Source: Shinella zoogloeoides
GTDB lineage: Bacteria > Pseudomonadota > Alphaproteobacteria > Rhizobiales > Rhizobiaceae
Direction: 5' to 3'
Length of the DNA stretch: 64,000 nucleotides
Assembly (NCBI RefSeq): GCF_033705735.1
Contig: NZ_CP131131.1
Location: 124,001-188,000 of the forward strand
Shown: positions 57,911 to 64,000 of the stretch, piece after piece
Position numbering within the stretch: the first letter of the stretch is position 1
How the letters are laid out: every line of letters starts with the position of its first letter
Notes under the pieces: model-generated
Database searches by the model: none
Told to the model about the DNA's origin: nothing
What the model saw: only the letters and a program-made list of their open reading frames with translations
Translations under genes and position numbers: made by a program

Positions 57911-58890
57911 TCACGGTTTTCCGTTCCAACGGCGAGGCACGCTCTCTGCCGGCAGAAACAGATTCTGCGGCCGCCGAAGCCCTTGCCGGCGCCGTCTGGG
58001 TCGATATGGTCGAGCCGACCCGCGAGGAGGAAGCGCTGATCGAGCGCGTTCTTTCCATCGAGGTGCCGACCCGCGACGAACTCAAGGACATCGAGCCCTC
58101 GAGCCGCCTCTACACAGACGGCAACGCTGCCTACATGACCGCCTCGCTGATGGTGAAGGCGGAGAGCGACCTGCCGCAGCTGACCGACGTCGCGTTCATC
58201 CTGACGGCCGGCAGGCTGCTGACGGTGCGCTATGCCGAACCGCGCTCCTTCGCGCTCTTCAAGAGCGGCATGCACCGCATTCCCGGCGGCTGTTCCTCGC
58301 CGACCGTGATGGTCACGCGCCTATTGGAAACCGTCGTCGACCGCACCGCGGAAATCCTCGAAATCGCCGTCTCGCGCGCCGACAGGCTGTCCATCGAGGT
58401 GTTCGGCGACCAGCGGCACCTTAACCGCCGCCCGCCGCGCTATCTGGAAGACCGCGTGGTGCAGGTCTCGGCCTTGCACCGTCTCGTTGCCAAGACGCGC
58501 GACAGCCTGATGTCGCTGTCGCGCGTGCTGACCTTCCTGCATGCGCTGCCGGCCCTGCAGTCGGATCGCGAGAGCCTCGAACTCTGCCGCACGATCACGC
58601 GGGACGTGCAGTCGCTTTCCGAACATGCAAGTTTCGTGGCGGGTAACATTACCTTCCTGCTCGATGCCTCGCTCGGCCTCATCAATCTCGAGCAGAACGC
58701 CATCATCAAGATCTTCTCGATCGCCTCCGTCGTGCTGCTGCCGCCAACCCTGATCGCTTCGACCTACGGCATGAATTTCGACTTCATGCCCGAACTGCAT
58801 CTTGCCTCCGCCTATCCGCTGACGCTGGTCGCGATGGTCCTTTCGGCAATCCTCCCGTTCTTCTTCTTCCGCTGGAAAGGCTGGCTCTAA
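57907..58890 (+). CDS. corA: CorA family magnesium/divalent cation transporter
   Basis: 327 residues from a GTG start. A large cytoplasmic alpha/beta and helical domain (about 1-260) is followed by two membrane helices at the C-terminus; the selectivity motif GMN appears in TYGMNFDFMPEL near residue 288. It imports Mg2+ (or Co2+, Ni2+, Zn2+) as a pentamer. The GTG at 57907 overlaps the stop of a 9-codon upstream frame with a better ribosome site; another in-frame GTG at 57874 sits too close to AGGAG. kup follows. Confidence 0.93.
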   Translation: MITVFRSNGEARSLPAETDSAAAEALAGAVWVDMVEPTREEEALIERVLSIEVPTRDELKDIEPSSRLYTDGNAAYMTASLMVKAESDLPQLTDVAFILTAGRLLTVRYAEPRSFALFKSGMHRIPGGCSSPTVMVTRLLETVVDRTAEILEIAVSRADRLSIEVFGDQRHLNRRPPRYLEDRVVQVSALHRLVAKTRDSLMSLSRVLTFLHALPALQSDRESLELCRTITRDVQSLSEHASFVAGNITFLLDASLGLINLEQNAIIKIFSIASVVLLPPTLIASTYGMNFDFMPELHLASAYPLTLVAMVLSAILPFFFFRWKGWL

Positions 58891-58905
58891 GAGCCCGATC
58901 GCCCC

Positions 58906-60807
58906 ATGCAACATCATCCCGGTAGCGCACCGCAGGCCCAGAGCAGGGCGCGCACGCTGTTTCTCCTCTCCCTCGGTTCCATCGGCGTCGTCTATGGCGA
59001 CATCGGCACGAGCCCCCTCTATGCCTTCCGAGAAGCGCTGCGCCCCGTCGCGCAGGATGGCATCACGCGCGCCGAGGTGATCGGCCTCATCTCGCTGATC
59101 ATCTGGACGCTGACGATCATCGTCACGCTCAAATACGTGCTCTTCCTGCTGCGGGCCGACAACCACGGCGAGGGCGGAACGCTTTCGCTGCTCGCCCTCC
59201 TGATGAAGACCGCCGGCCGGCGCGCCACGGTGCTGTTCTTCATGGGGGCGGTGGGCGCCGCGCTCTTCATCGGCGATGCCATGATCACGCCCGCCCTTTC
59301 GGTGCTGTCCGCCGTCGAGGGCCTGAAGCTGGTGACGCCGACGCTCGGGGACTATGTCGTGCCCATCTCCGTCGTCATCCTCGTCATGCTCTTTGCCGTG
59401 CAGTCGCTCGGCACGGCCGCCGTGTCGAAGTTCTTCGGTCCGATCACCGCCATCTGGTTCATCGTCATGGGCCTTGGCGGCATCCGCCATATCAGCGACG
59501 ACCTTGGCATCCTCGCCGCCTTCAATCCCTATTACGCCGTGGTCTTCATGATCAACGAGGGCTATGTCGGCCTCGTCGTGCTCGGCGCTGTCTTCCTGAC
59601 GGTCACCGGGGCTGAGGCGCTCTACGCCGACCTCGGCCATTTCGGCCGCCGGCCGATCCAGTGGGCCTGGTTCTGCCTCGTCTTCCCGGCGCTGACGCTG
59701 AACTATCTCGGCCAGGGCGCGCTGATCCTCGCCCATCCCGAGGCCTTCGAGAATCCGTTCTTCCTGATGTTTCCCAACTGGGCGCTGCTGCCGATCGTCA
59801 TCCTTGCGACGGCCGCCACCATCATCGCCAGCCAGGCGGTCATCACCGGCGCTTTCTCGCTGACGCGGCAGGCGATCCATCTCGGCTTCCTGCCGCGCAT
59901 GGAGATCTTCCACACGTCCGAAACCCAGACAGGCCAGATCTATCTGCCGGGTGTCAACACGGTGCTGCTCTTCGGCGTCATGCTGCTCGTCTTCATCTTC
60001 GGCTCGTCCGAGAAGCTGGCGACGGCCTATGGCATCTCCGTCACCGGCGCGATGGTGGTGACGACCGTCATGGCCTTCGAGTTCCTGCGTGCCCGCTGGC
60101 GCTGGAAGCCGCTTGCCGCCATCGGCGCGCTGACGCCGCTCCTCCTCCTGGAACTCACCTTCCTCGGCGCGAACCTTCTCAAGGTGCATGACGGCGGCTA
60201 CGTGCCCGTCACCATCGCTGCCGCCGTGGTCCTCCTGATGTGGACCTGGACGCGCGGCACGCGCATTCTGCGCGACAAGACCCGCCGCATCGAGGTGCCG
60301 CTGCCGGCCTTCATCAAGTCCGTCGAAAAGCAGAGCGCCCATGCGCCGGTGCAGGTCGCCGGCACGGCGATCTTCCTGACGAGCGATCCCGATTTCGCGC
60401 CCGCCGCGCTGCTGCACAACATCAAGCACAACCACGTCCTACACGAGCAGAACTTCATCCTGACGGTCAAGACCGCCAACACGCCGCGCGTCGTGCCGGC
60501 TGAGCGCTTCTCGGTGGAGCGCATCTCCGACCGTTTCTCGCGCATCGAAATGCGCTTCGGCTTCATGGAGACGCAGAACGTCTCGCAGGCGCTGGGGCTG
60601 ATGCGCAAGGCCGGGCACAAGTTCGACATCATGTCGACCTCCTTCTATCTCGGCCGCCGCAAGCTGGTGCCCGATGCGCAGTCCGGCATGCCCATGTGGC
60701 AGGATCGCCTGTTCATCGGGCTCGCCAACCTCGCCACCGATCCCTCCGACTACTTCCGCCTGCCGACCAACCGTGTCGTGGAACTGGGATCGCACGTCGT
60801 CATCTAG
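58906..60807 (+). CDS. kup: KUP-type potassium uptake transporter
   Basis: 633 residues. Proton-coupled K+ importer of the inner membrane. Twelve predicted helices occupy about residues 20-450, beginning [19 protein letters not shown], the KUP signature; a C-terminal cytoplasmic domain of about 180 residues follows. It starts 15 bases after corA, so the two cation transporters probably share a transcript. Rhizobia often have two or more kup copies. Confidence 0.95.
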   Translation: MQHHPGSAPQAQSRARTLFLLSLGSIGVVYGDIGTSPLYAFREALRPVAQDGITRAEVIGLISLIIWTLTIIVTLKYVLFLLRADNHGEGGTLSLLALLMKTAGRRATVLFFMGAVGAALFIGDAMITPALSVLSAVEGLKLVTPTLGDYVVPISVVILVMLFAVQSLGTAAVSKFFGPITAIWFIVMGLGGIRHISDDLGILAAFNPYYAVVFMINEGYVGLVVLGAVFLTVTGAEALYADLGHFGRRPIQWAWFCLVFPALTLNYLGQGALILAHPEAFENPFFLMFPNWALLPIVILATAATIIASQAVITGAFSLTRQAIHLGFLPRMEIFHTSETQTGQIYLPGVNTVLLFGVMLLVFIFGSSEKLATAYGISVTGAMVVTTVMAFEFLRARWRWKPLAAIGALTPLLLLELTFLGANLLKVHDGGYVPVTIAAAVVLLMWTWTRGTRILRDKTRRIEVPLPAFIKSVEKQSAHAPVQVAGTAIFLTSDPDFAPAALLHNIKHNHVLHEQNFILTVKTANTPRVVPAERFSVERISDRFSRIEMRFGFMETQNVSQALGLMRKAGHKFDIMSTSFYLGRRKLVPDAQSGMPMWQDRLFIGLANLATDPSDYFRLPTNRVVELGSHVVI

Positions 60808-60846
60808 GTGCACCCGCAGCATCACGTGGTCTGACGAAAACGTGAA

Positions 60847-60866
60847 GGGGAGGCACCTGCCTCCCC
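60847..60866. terminator. hairpin between kup and the integrase
   Basis: GGGGAGGCA and TGCCTCCCC form a perfect nine-base stem with a two-base loop, 40 bases beyond the kup stop. No T-run follows, so efficiency is uncertain. The rest of 60808-60927 is AT-richer than the genes and holds no tRNA gene. Confidence 0.55.
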
Positions 60867-60927
60867 GATCCGGTTCATCAGCATTAACCAACCATCATAG
60901 TTAAAATGGTTTCGCTAACTATCTGAT

Positions 60928-61989
60928 TCAGGTTTGGTTTTTAGTGCCTTTGCCCGCACCTTTTGGTTGGTGCGGGTATAGCTTGTTCGCTGCGCGTTCC
61001 GCCAAGCGGGTGCGATCAGCCTTTTTGGTGTAGATCTCGGCCATCTTCGTAGAGCTCCATCCGAACATGGCGGTAAGCTCATACGGTGTCGCTCCATTGT
61101 TGGCAGCTATGGTCGCTCCGGCCTTGCGGAGGCCGTGAGCGCGTCCGGGAACCTTTGCCTCATCGCACCTAGCAGCGAACCAATACCCAAAGCTGATATT
61201 CTTCCATGGCGCCCCCTTCGTGTTGAGGAGGAAAACCATATCACCGGTTTTTGTTGCTGCTATGGATTCAGCTAGAGGCGGCAGGACTGGCACGACGATC
61301 TCGGCCTTGTTCTTCTGCGCCCTTATGGTGATCACGCCGTCTTTGACATGCTGAGGGCCAAGCGTGATGGCATCCGACCGACGCAGGCCGGTATAAAGCA
61401 TGATATCGAGCGCCAGCCGCGCTTGTGTGCCTATGGCATGCCTTCCCTGATACCTAGCGACTTCCTCGACGGTCCAGACATGATAGCCATCCGTCTTCAC
61501 GGATTTGGCCTTGATGTTGTCCGTTGGATTTTTCGAGACCCATTCATTGTCCATGGCGAACTCAAAGAGATTTCGCATGACGACAAGGTAGATCTCCGCC
61601 ATACGCGGGGTCTTCTCGCGCCGCACCAAGCCGCGCTTTATGTCTGCTGGCGTGATCTGCCGGTACAACAAATCCTTCCCGTTCTCACATACGCCCTCCA
61701 GCGCCAGCCGCTGGTTTCGCTGAGTATTTGGGCGGTATTTGTCGAAACGAGCGCTTTGATAATACTGATCCACCAGCCAGCGCAGGGTTCCTTTTGTTGC
61801 CTTGGCGGCCTGTTGGGCTGGCATGCCGGTTAGCGCCGCTTCATAGGCTTTATTGAACTCTACCGAGCCAAACGCTCCTGGCAAGCGAATGCGGGCCTCT
61901 TTCCCGCGGCGAAAATACCAGACCACCTTCCCGTGTCTGGTCGTCTCTTTCTGGATGTATGGCTTTCTCGGGCGAGGCATGCCGCGCAT
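60928..61989 (-). CDS. tyrosine recombinase / phage integrase
   Basis: 353 residues. An N-terminal DNA-binding part (PRPRKPYIQ, RFRRGKE-like basic stretch), a SAM-like core-binding domain (about 95-190), then the catalytic domain with Arg in TGLRRSDAI (about 227), Lys in AQKNKAEIV, HxxR in HGLRKAGATIAA (about 300) and the nucleophile Tyr in MAEIYTKKADR (about 327). The set is complete, so it is probably active. It is the outermost gene of the island. The start overlaps the upstream stop as TAATG. Confidence 0.94.
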   Translation of the reverse strand: MRGMPRPRKPYIQKETTRHGKVVWYFRRGKEARIRLPGAFGSVEFNKAYEAALTGMPAQQAAKATKGTLRWLVDQYYQSARFDKYRPNTQRNQRLALEGVCENGKDLLYRQITPADIKRGLVRREKTPRMAEIYLVVMRNLFEFAMDNEWVSKNPTDNIKAKSVKTDGYHVWTVEEVARYQGRHAIGTQARLALDIMLYTGLRRSDAITLGPQHVKDGVITIRAQKNKAEIVVPVLPPLAESIAATKTGDMVFLLNTKGAPWKNISFGYWFAARCDEAKVPGRAHGLRKAGATIAANNGATPYELTAMFGWSSTKMAEIYTKKADRTRLAERAANKLYPHQPKGAGKGTKNQT

Positions 61990-62171
61990 TAGAGGAAGCC
62001 TCGCCCCTTGCGGTCAATGTCGATGGTTTCAGCGTTGTGATTAGCGGGGATATCGGGGAGAACGCGATAGATTCTTCCCTCTACCTCAAGCTCTATTGGC
62101 ACACCCTCGCTCTTCGCGATTGCGGCCATGCGCTTCAATTCGGATTGCTTAACAAGGGCCGGTGCCGTCAT
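61989..62171 (-). CDS. small phage-type hypothetical protein
   Basis: 60 residues: MTAPALVKQSELKRMAAIAK at the start, then a short beta-rich part (IELEVEGRIYRVLPDIP). Small proteins of this style often precede integrase genes in rhizobial prophages and may act as excision or DNA-binding accessory factors, but I cannot name a family. The start ATG overlaps the stop of the gene at 62168 (ATGA), and the stop shares one base with the integrase start. Confidence 0.75.
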   Translation of the reverse strand: MTAPALVKQSELKRMAAIAKSEGVPIELEVEGRIYRVLPDIPANHNAETIDIDRKGRGFL

Positions 62172-62485
62172 TCTCGCGGCTCCTTCCTCGGTACAGGCTG
62201 GATGCCGCGTGGGCGTACTGCCTGCTTGCGCAGAATTTCGGCCATTACATCCAATTGGTCCGGCGAGTTGTCGAGTGTCAGGGTGACTCGGAAGGGCTTG
62301 TAACCCATATCGCTCCAGCGCTGGACGTAGATCGGAAAATCTAGGCTTGCTGCCCTCTCGTGCCCGACATGTCGACGCCATGCATCAGGCGTGCTGGCCG
62401 CAATGGTACTCTTCCCCATGGCTAGTTTAACGTCGTCTGGCCAGTCGCTGGCAGCGATGATGTATCCGGTGAAGGTTGCCGTCAT
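62168..62485 (-). CDS. phage-type hypothetical protein
   Basis: 105 residues, soluble, no signal peptide. It has an Arg/Asp-mixed composition with VTLTLDNSPDQLDVMAEILRK near the C-terminus and a Pro/Arg-rich tail. No family recognised. Its ATG overlaps the stop of the HNH gene (ATGA), so it belongs to a translationally coupled minus-strand operon; a GTG two codons upstream is the alternative start. Confidence 0.7.
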   Translation of the reverse strand: MTATFTGYIIAASDWPDDVKLAMGKSTIAASTPDAWRRHVGHERAASLDFPIYVQRWSDMGYKPFRVTLTLDNSPDQLDVMAEILRKQAVRPRGIQPVPRKEPRE

Positions 62486-63000
62486 ACCCACCGCTCTCCA
62501 ACTATAATGCTTCGGATCGTTGACCGTGAAACGTCATACATAACCGCCAAGTCGCCCACCGAAGCCGATGCAGAGCGACGACGAATCTCGTTCGCGATAT
62601 CTCGGTTCAGCTTAGCTCTGGGATTTCTCTCGCCTCGTGGGTCAGTGCCGTGGAGATATCGATCATCAGAGTTTTCCTTGGGTGTTTTCCAAGAAAGATG
62701 GCGAGGATTGACGCAACCAAGATGTCCATTACCGCAAGAATGTGCCGCTTGATGATCTTTTGATTTTGGCGGTCCATACTGCGCCTCACAAAGAATGCGG
62801 CAGACATTGAGATAACGATTGCCGCCATGTTTAACGTGCGGCCGATCTCGGTTGTATCTGTAGGGCCAAATTATGCACTCGTCGGTCGATGTATATGCCA
62901 GCGTGTCCCACATGAAGGTTTTCGCCTCACTTGGTCGCCTTCTGTTTCGAAGCCTGGCATTAAGGAAGTTTGCGATTTCGAGGCAGGTTCTTTTCCTCAT
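62482..63000 (-). CDS. HNH endonuclease with C-terminal helix-turn-helix
   Basis: 172 residues. A zinc-type HNH motif is visible as HSCGNGHLGCVNPRHLSW (about residues 87-104) followed by KTPKENSDD; upstream CIIWPYRYNRD and the NRYLNVCRILCEAQYG block are typical of phage homing-type HNH proteins. Residues 122-172 (NPRAKLNRDIANEIRRR, VSRSTIRSII) form a DNA-binding helix-turn-helix. It overlaps the genes on both sides by four bases, so it is built into the operon rather than inserted in a gap. Probable site-specific nickase or homing nuclease. Confidence 0.88.
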   Translation of the reverse strand: MRKRTCLEIANFLNARLRNRRRPSEAKTFMWDTLAYTSTDECIIWPYRYNRDRPHVKHGGNRYLNVCRILCEAQYGPPKSKDHQAAHSCGNGHLGCVNPRHLSWKTPKENSDDRYLHGTDPRGERNPRAKLNRDIANEIRRRSASASVGDLAVMYDVSRSTIRSIIVGERWV

Positions 63001-63215
63001 CCCCCACGCTCCTTATCCAGTGCGTTGCGGCCGGCGGCTGTCCACCTGAAGTCCCTGTTCTGTCCGTCGCCTCTGTATTCCAGCCAGCCTTTGCGCACGA
63101 AACGGTCATATGCCTTGCGCACAAAGGGTGGATCGAAATTCGCCCACTCGTTGTCTGAGCCGGGTTCAGCTGCCATTTCCGCGATAAATTCTTCCTCTAG
63201 GCTAGTCAGCTTCAT
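62997..63215 (-). CDS. small phage-type protein, winged-helix-like
   Basis: 72 residues. The pattern of an N-terminal acidic helix, AYDRFVRKGWLEYRGDGQNR and FRWTAAGRNALD resembles a small winged-helix domain seen in phage or archaeal regulators. It overlaps the HNH gene (ATGA) and the gene upstream (ATGA). Function unknown. Confidence 0.7.
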   Translation of the reverse strand: MKLTSLEEEFIAEMAAEPGSDNEWANFDPPFVRKAYDRFVRKGWLEYRGDGQNRDFRWTAAGRNALDKERGG

Positions 63216-63622
63216 TCGCCTTCTCCTCCAGAAAGTGCGTTACGGGAGGAGGGGGCGGTTCCAGTTGCTTTGAGGGCGGCGGTCAGCATGATGGTGCATT
63301 CTTCGAATGCCATCCTGCGCCCCCGATAAAAGTTGTTGTGAGCGCGCTGCTCCTCAGACGGCCCGACAATGCCGCCTCCATCGGAAAGCTTTGCCTTGAG
63401 GATGGCGAGCACCCGCTCGAAGCCGCGCTTTTCCTCTTCGCTCCTCGGCGTCAGTGCGGCCCGTGCCGCCTGAAACTGGTTGTAGAAGTGGTCACGTTCT
63501 GTGCGAAGGCGCGCAGTCTCATCCATCATCGCCTTCGCAATGACAGAGGCCCACTCGTCTTCCGGCGTGAAACGGAGCAGCGTCTTTACCCCGACTGCCG
63601 CCTGCATGATATCATCACTCAT
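63212..63622 (-). CDS. phage-type hypothetical protein
   Basis: 136 residues from the ATG at 63622. Mostly helical and polar; the centre (ETARLRTERDHFYNQFQAAR) is a probable coiled coil, and the C-terminal tail is Ser/Gly-rich. No family recognised. It overlaps the next upstream gene by eight bases and the gene at 62997 by four, in keeping with the compact operon. Confidence 0.65.
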   Translation of the reverse strand: MSDDIMQAAVGVKTLLRFTPEDEWASVIAKAMMDETARLRTERDHFYNQFQAARAALTPRSEEEKRGFERVLAILKAKLSDGGGIVGPSEEQRAHNNFYRGRRMAFEECTIMLTAALKATGTAPSSRNALSGGEGE

Positions 63623-64000
63623 CGGCTTGGCCTTTCGCGGTGCTGGCGGGATCGCAGTCGATGCGCTCAATCTCGGCGATGATGAGGCCGTAGTGTGCTT
63701 CGGCATCCACATAACGATGCTCTGCCCGTAACGCGAAGCGGCGCTTGATGCGATCTATCTCAGCCAACGCAAGGGCGCCGGCACGGACGAGGTCTTTTCT
63801 GGGCGACTTCGGCTTCCACCATTTTTTATCCCATGGCCACTCGAAGGGGATGCCCGCTCGATCACCTCGCGGTTGAGATAGCGCACGATCTGTCGCGTGT
63901 GCGAAGTAGGCCCTTGCGGCTAGCAATAATTTCCCTTTTCCATGCGCGTCGTCATGCTTGGCCGTCCAGCCTTCCGCTTCGATCTGCCGGCGACGCTCGG
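63615..64000 (-). CDS. conserved phage hypothetical protein, 5' end outside the window
   Basis: The frame stays open from the stop at 63615 to the end of the window, so the gene is cut. The visible N-terminal part reads ERRRQIEAEGWTAKHDDAHG, followed by LLLAARAYFAHATDRA and WPWDKKWWKP and RKDLVRAGALALAEIDRI. This pattern is a well-known conserved hypothetical of phages and prophages. A TTG at 63926 with a ribosome-like site could be an internal start, but the family pattern upstream argues against it. Function unknown. Confidence 0.8.
   Translation of the reverse strand, partial: ERRRQIEAEGWTAKHDDAHGKGKLLLAARAYFAHATDRALSQPRGDRAGIPFEWPWDKKWWKPKSPRKDLVRAGALALAEIDRIKRRFALRAEHRYVDAEAHYGLIIAEIERIDCDPASTAKGQADE

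Noticed and set aside
60808..60927. tRNA gene or obvious attachment core next to the integrase
   Set aside because: No cloverleaf or CCA-like end can be folded here, and the other end of the island is outside the window, so no repeat can be matched.
62482..63000. HNH gene as part of a restriction or anti-phage system
   Set aside because: No methyltransferase, helicase or sensor gene is next to it; small phage-type genes surround it, and its domain plan fits a phage homing-type nuclease.

Overview
The window reads as chromosome of a high-GC alphaproteobacterium of the Rhizobiaceae (Rhizobium, Shinella, Agrobacterium or Ensifer type). The signs are a short HisG paired with HisZ, groESL behind a CIRCE operator, an alphaproteobacterial heat-shock promoter, DUF2093 and DUF4170 proteins in an lpxK/waaA/mutL neighbourhood, and several palindromic intergenic repeats of rhizobial type. 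Genus is inferred from gene content and style, not from a search.

Layout. 1-9.3 kb: end of a DUF3422 gene, a LysR regulator, class B acid phosphatase, glycolate oxidase glcD-glcE-glcF, two L,D-transpeptidases, 3-methyladenine glycosylase. 9.5-16.4 kb: two small His/Met-rich secreted proteins, hisS-hisZ-hisG, a glutathione transferase and an FAD reductase. 16.5-22.4 kb: a MHYT-PAS-GGDEF-EAL protein and groES-groEL. 22.6-32 kb: HAD phosphatase, ribF, ileS, a lipoprotein, GNAT, tadA, and an rRNA modification pair (RluB-type synthase with a very long basic tail, rsmD). 32-43 kb: patatin, K+/H+ antiporter, pmbA, inositol-phosphatase family protein, DUF4170, waaA, HAD, lpxK, a heptamer tandem repeat, DUF2093, mutL. 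43-50 kb: a PAS/receiver protein, a GGDEF-EAL protein and a PilZ protein, then an old-yellow-enzyme oxidoreductase and a PRC-barrel protein. 50-54.6 kb: a sugar-acid catabolic operon (SDR, dgoK, dgoA, lactonase) facing its IclR regulator. 54.9-60.8 kb: two tandem LuxR-type regulators, mrp, corA, kup. 60.9-64 kb: the integrase-end of a prophage-like island, all on the minus strand and cut by the window end.

Most of the window is ordinary core chromosome. The most striking anomaly is inside hisS: about 470 bases with a core near 40% GC, encoding the region between motif 2 and the histidine-specific motif, embedded in a gene of about 65% GC and making the enzyme longer than I recall for rhizobial HisRS. 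Other points of interest are 17 perfect copies of CTACTGC that supply the stop codon of the DUF2093 gene, a 9-codon upstream frame overlapping the corA start, a dispersed repeat whose ends supply the stop codons of three genes, tandem divergent LuxR solos, and paired palindromes between the IclR gene and its probable target operon.
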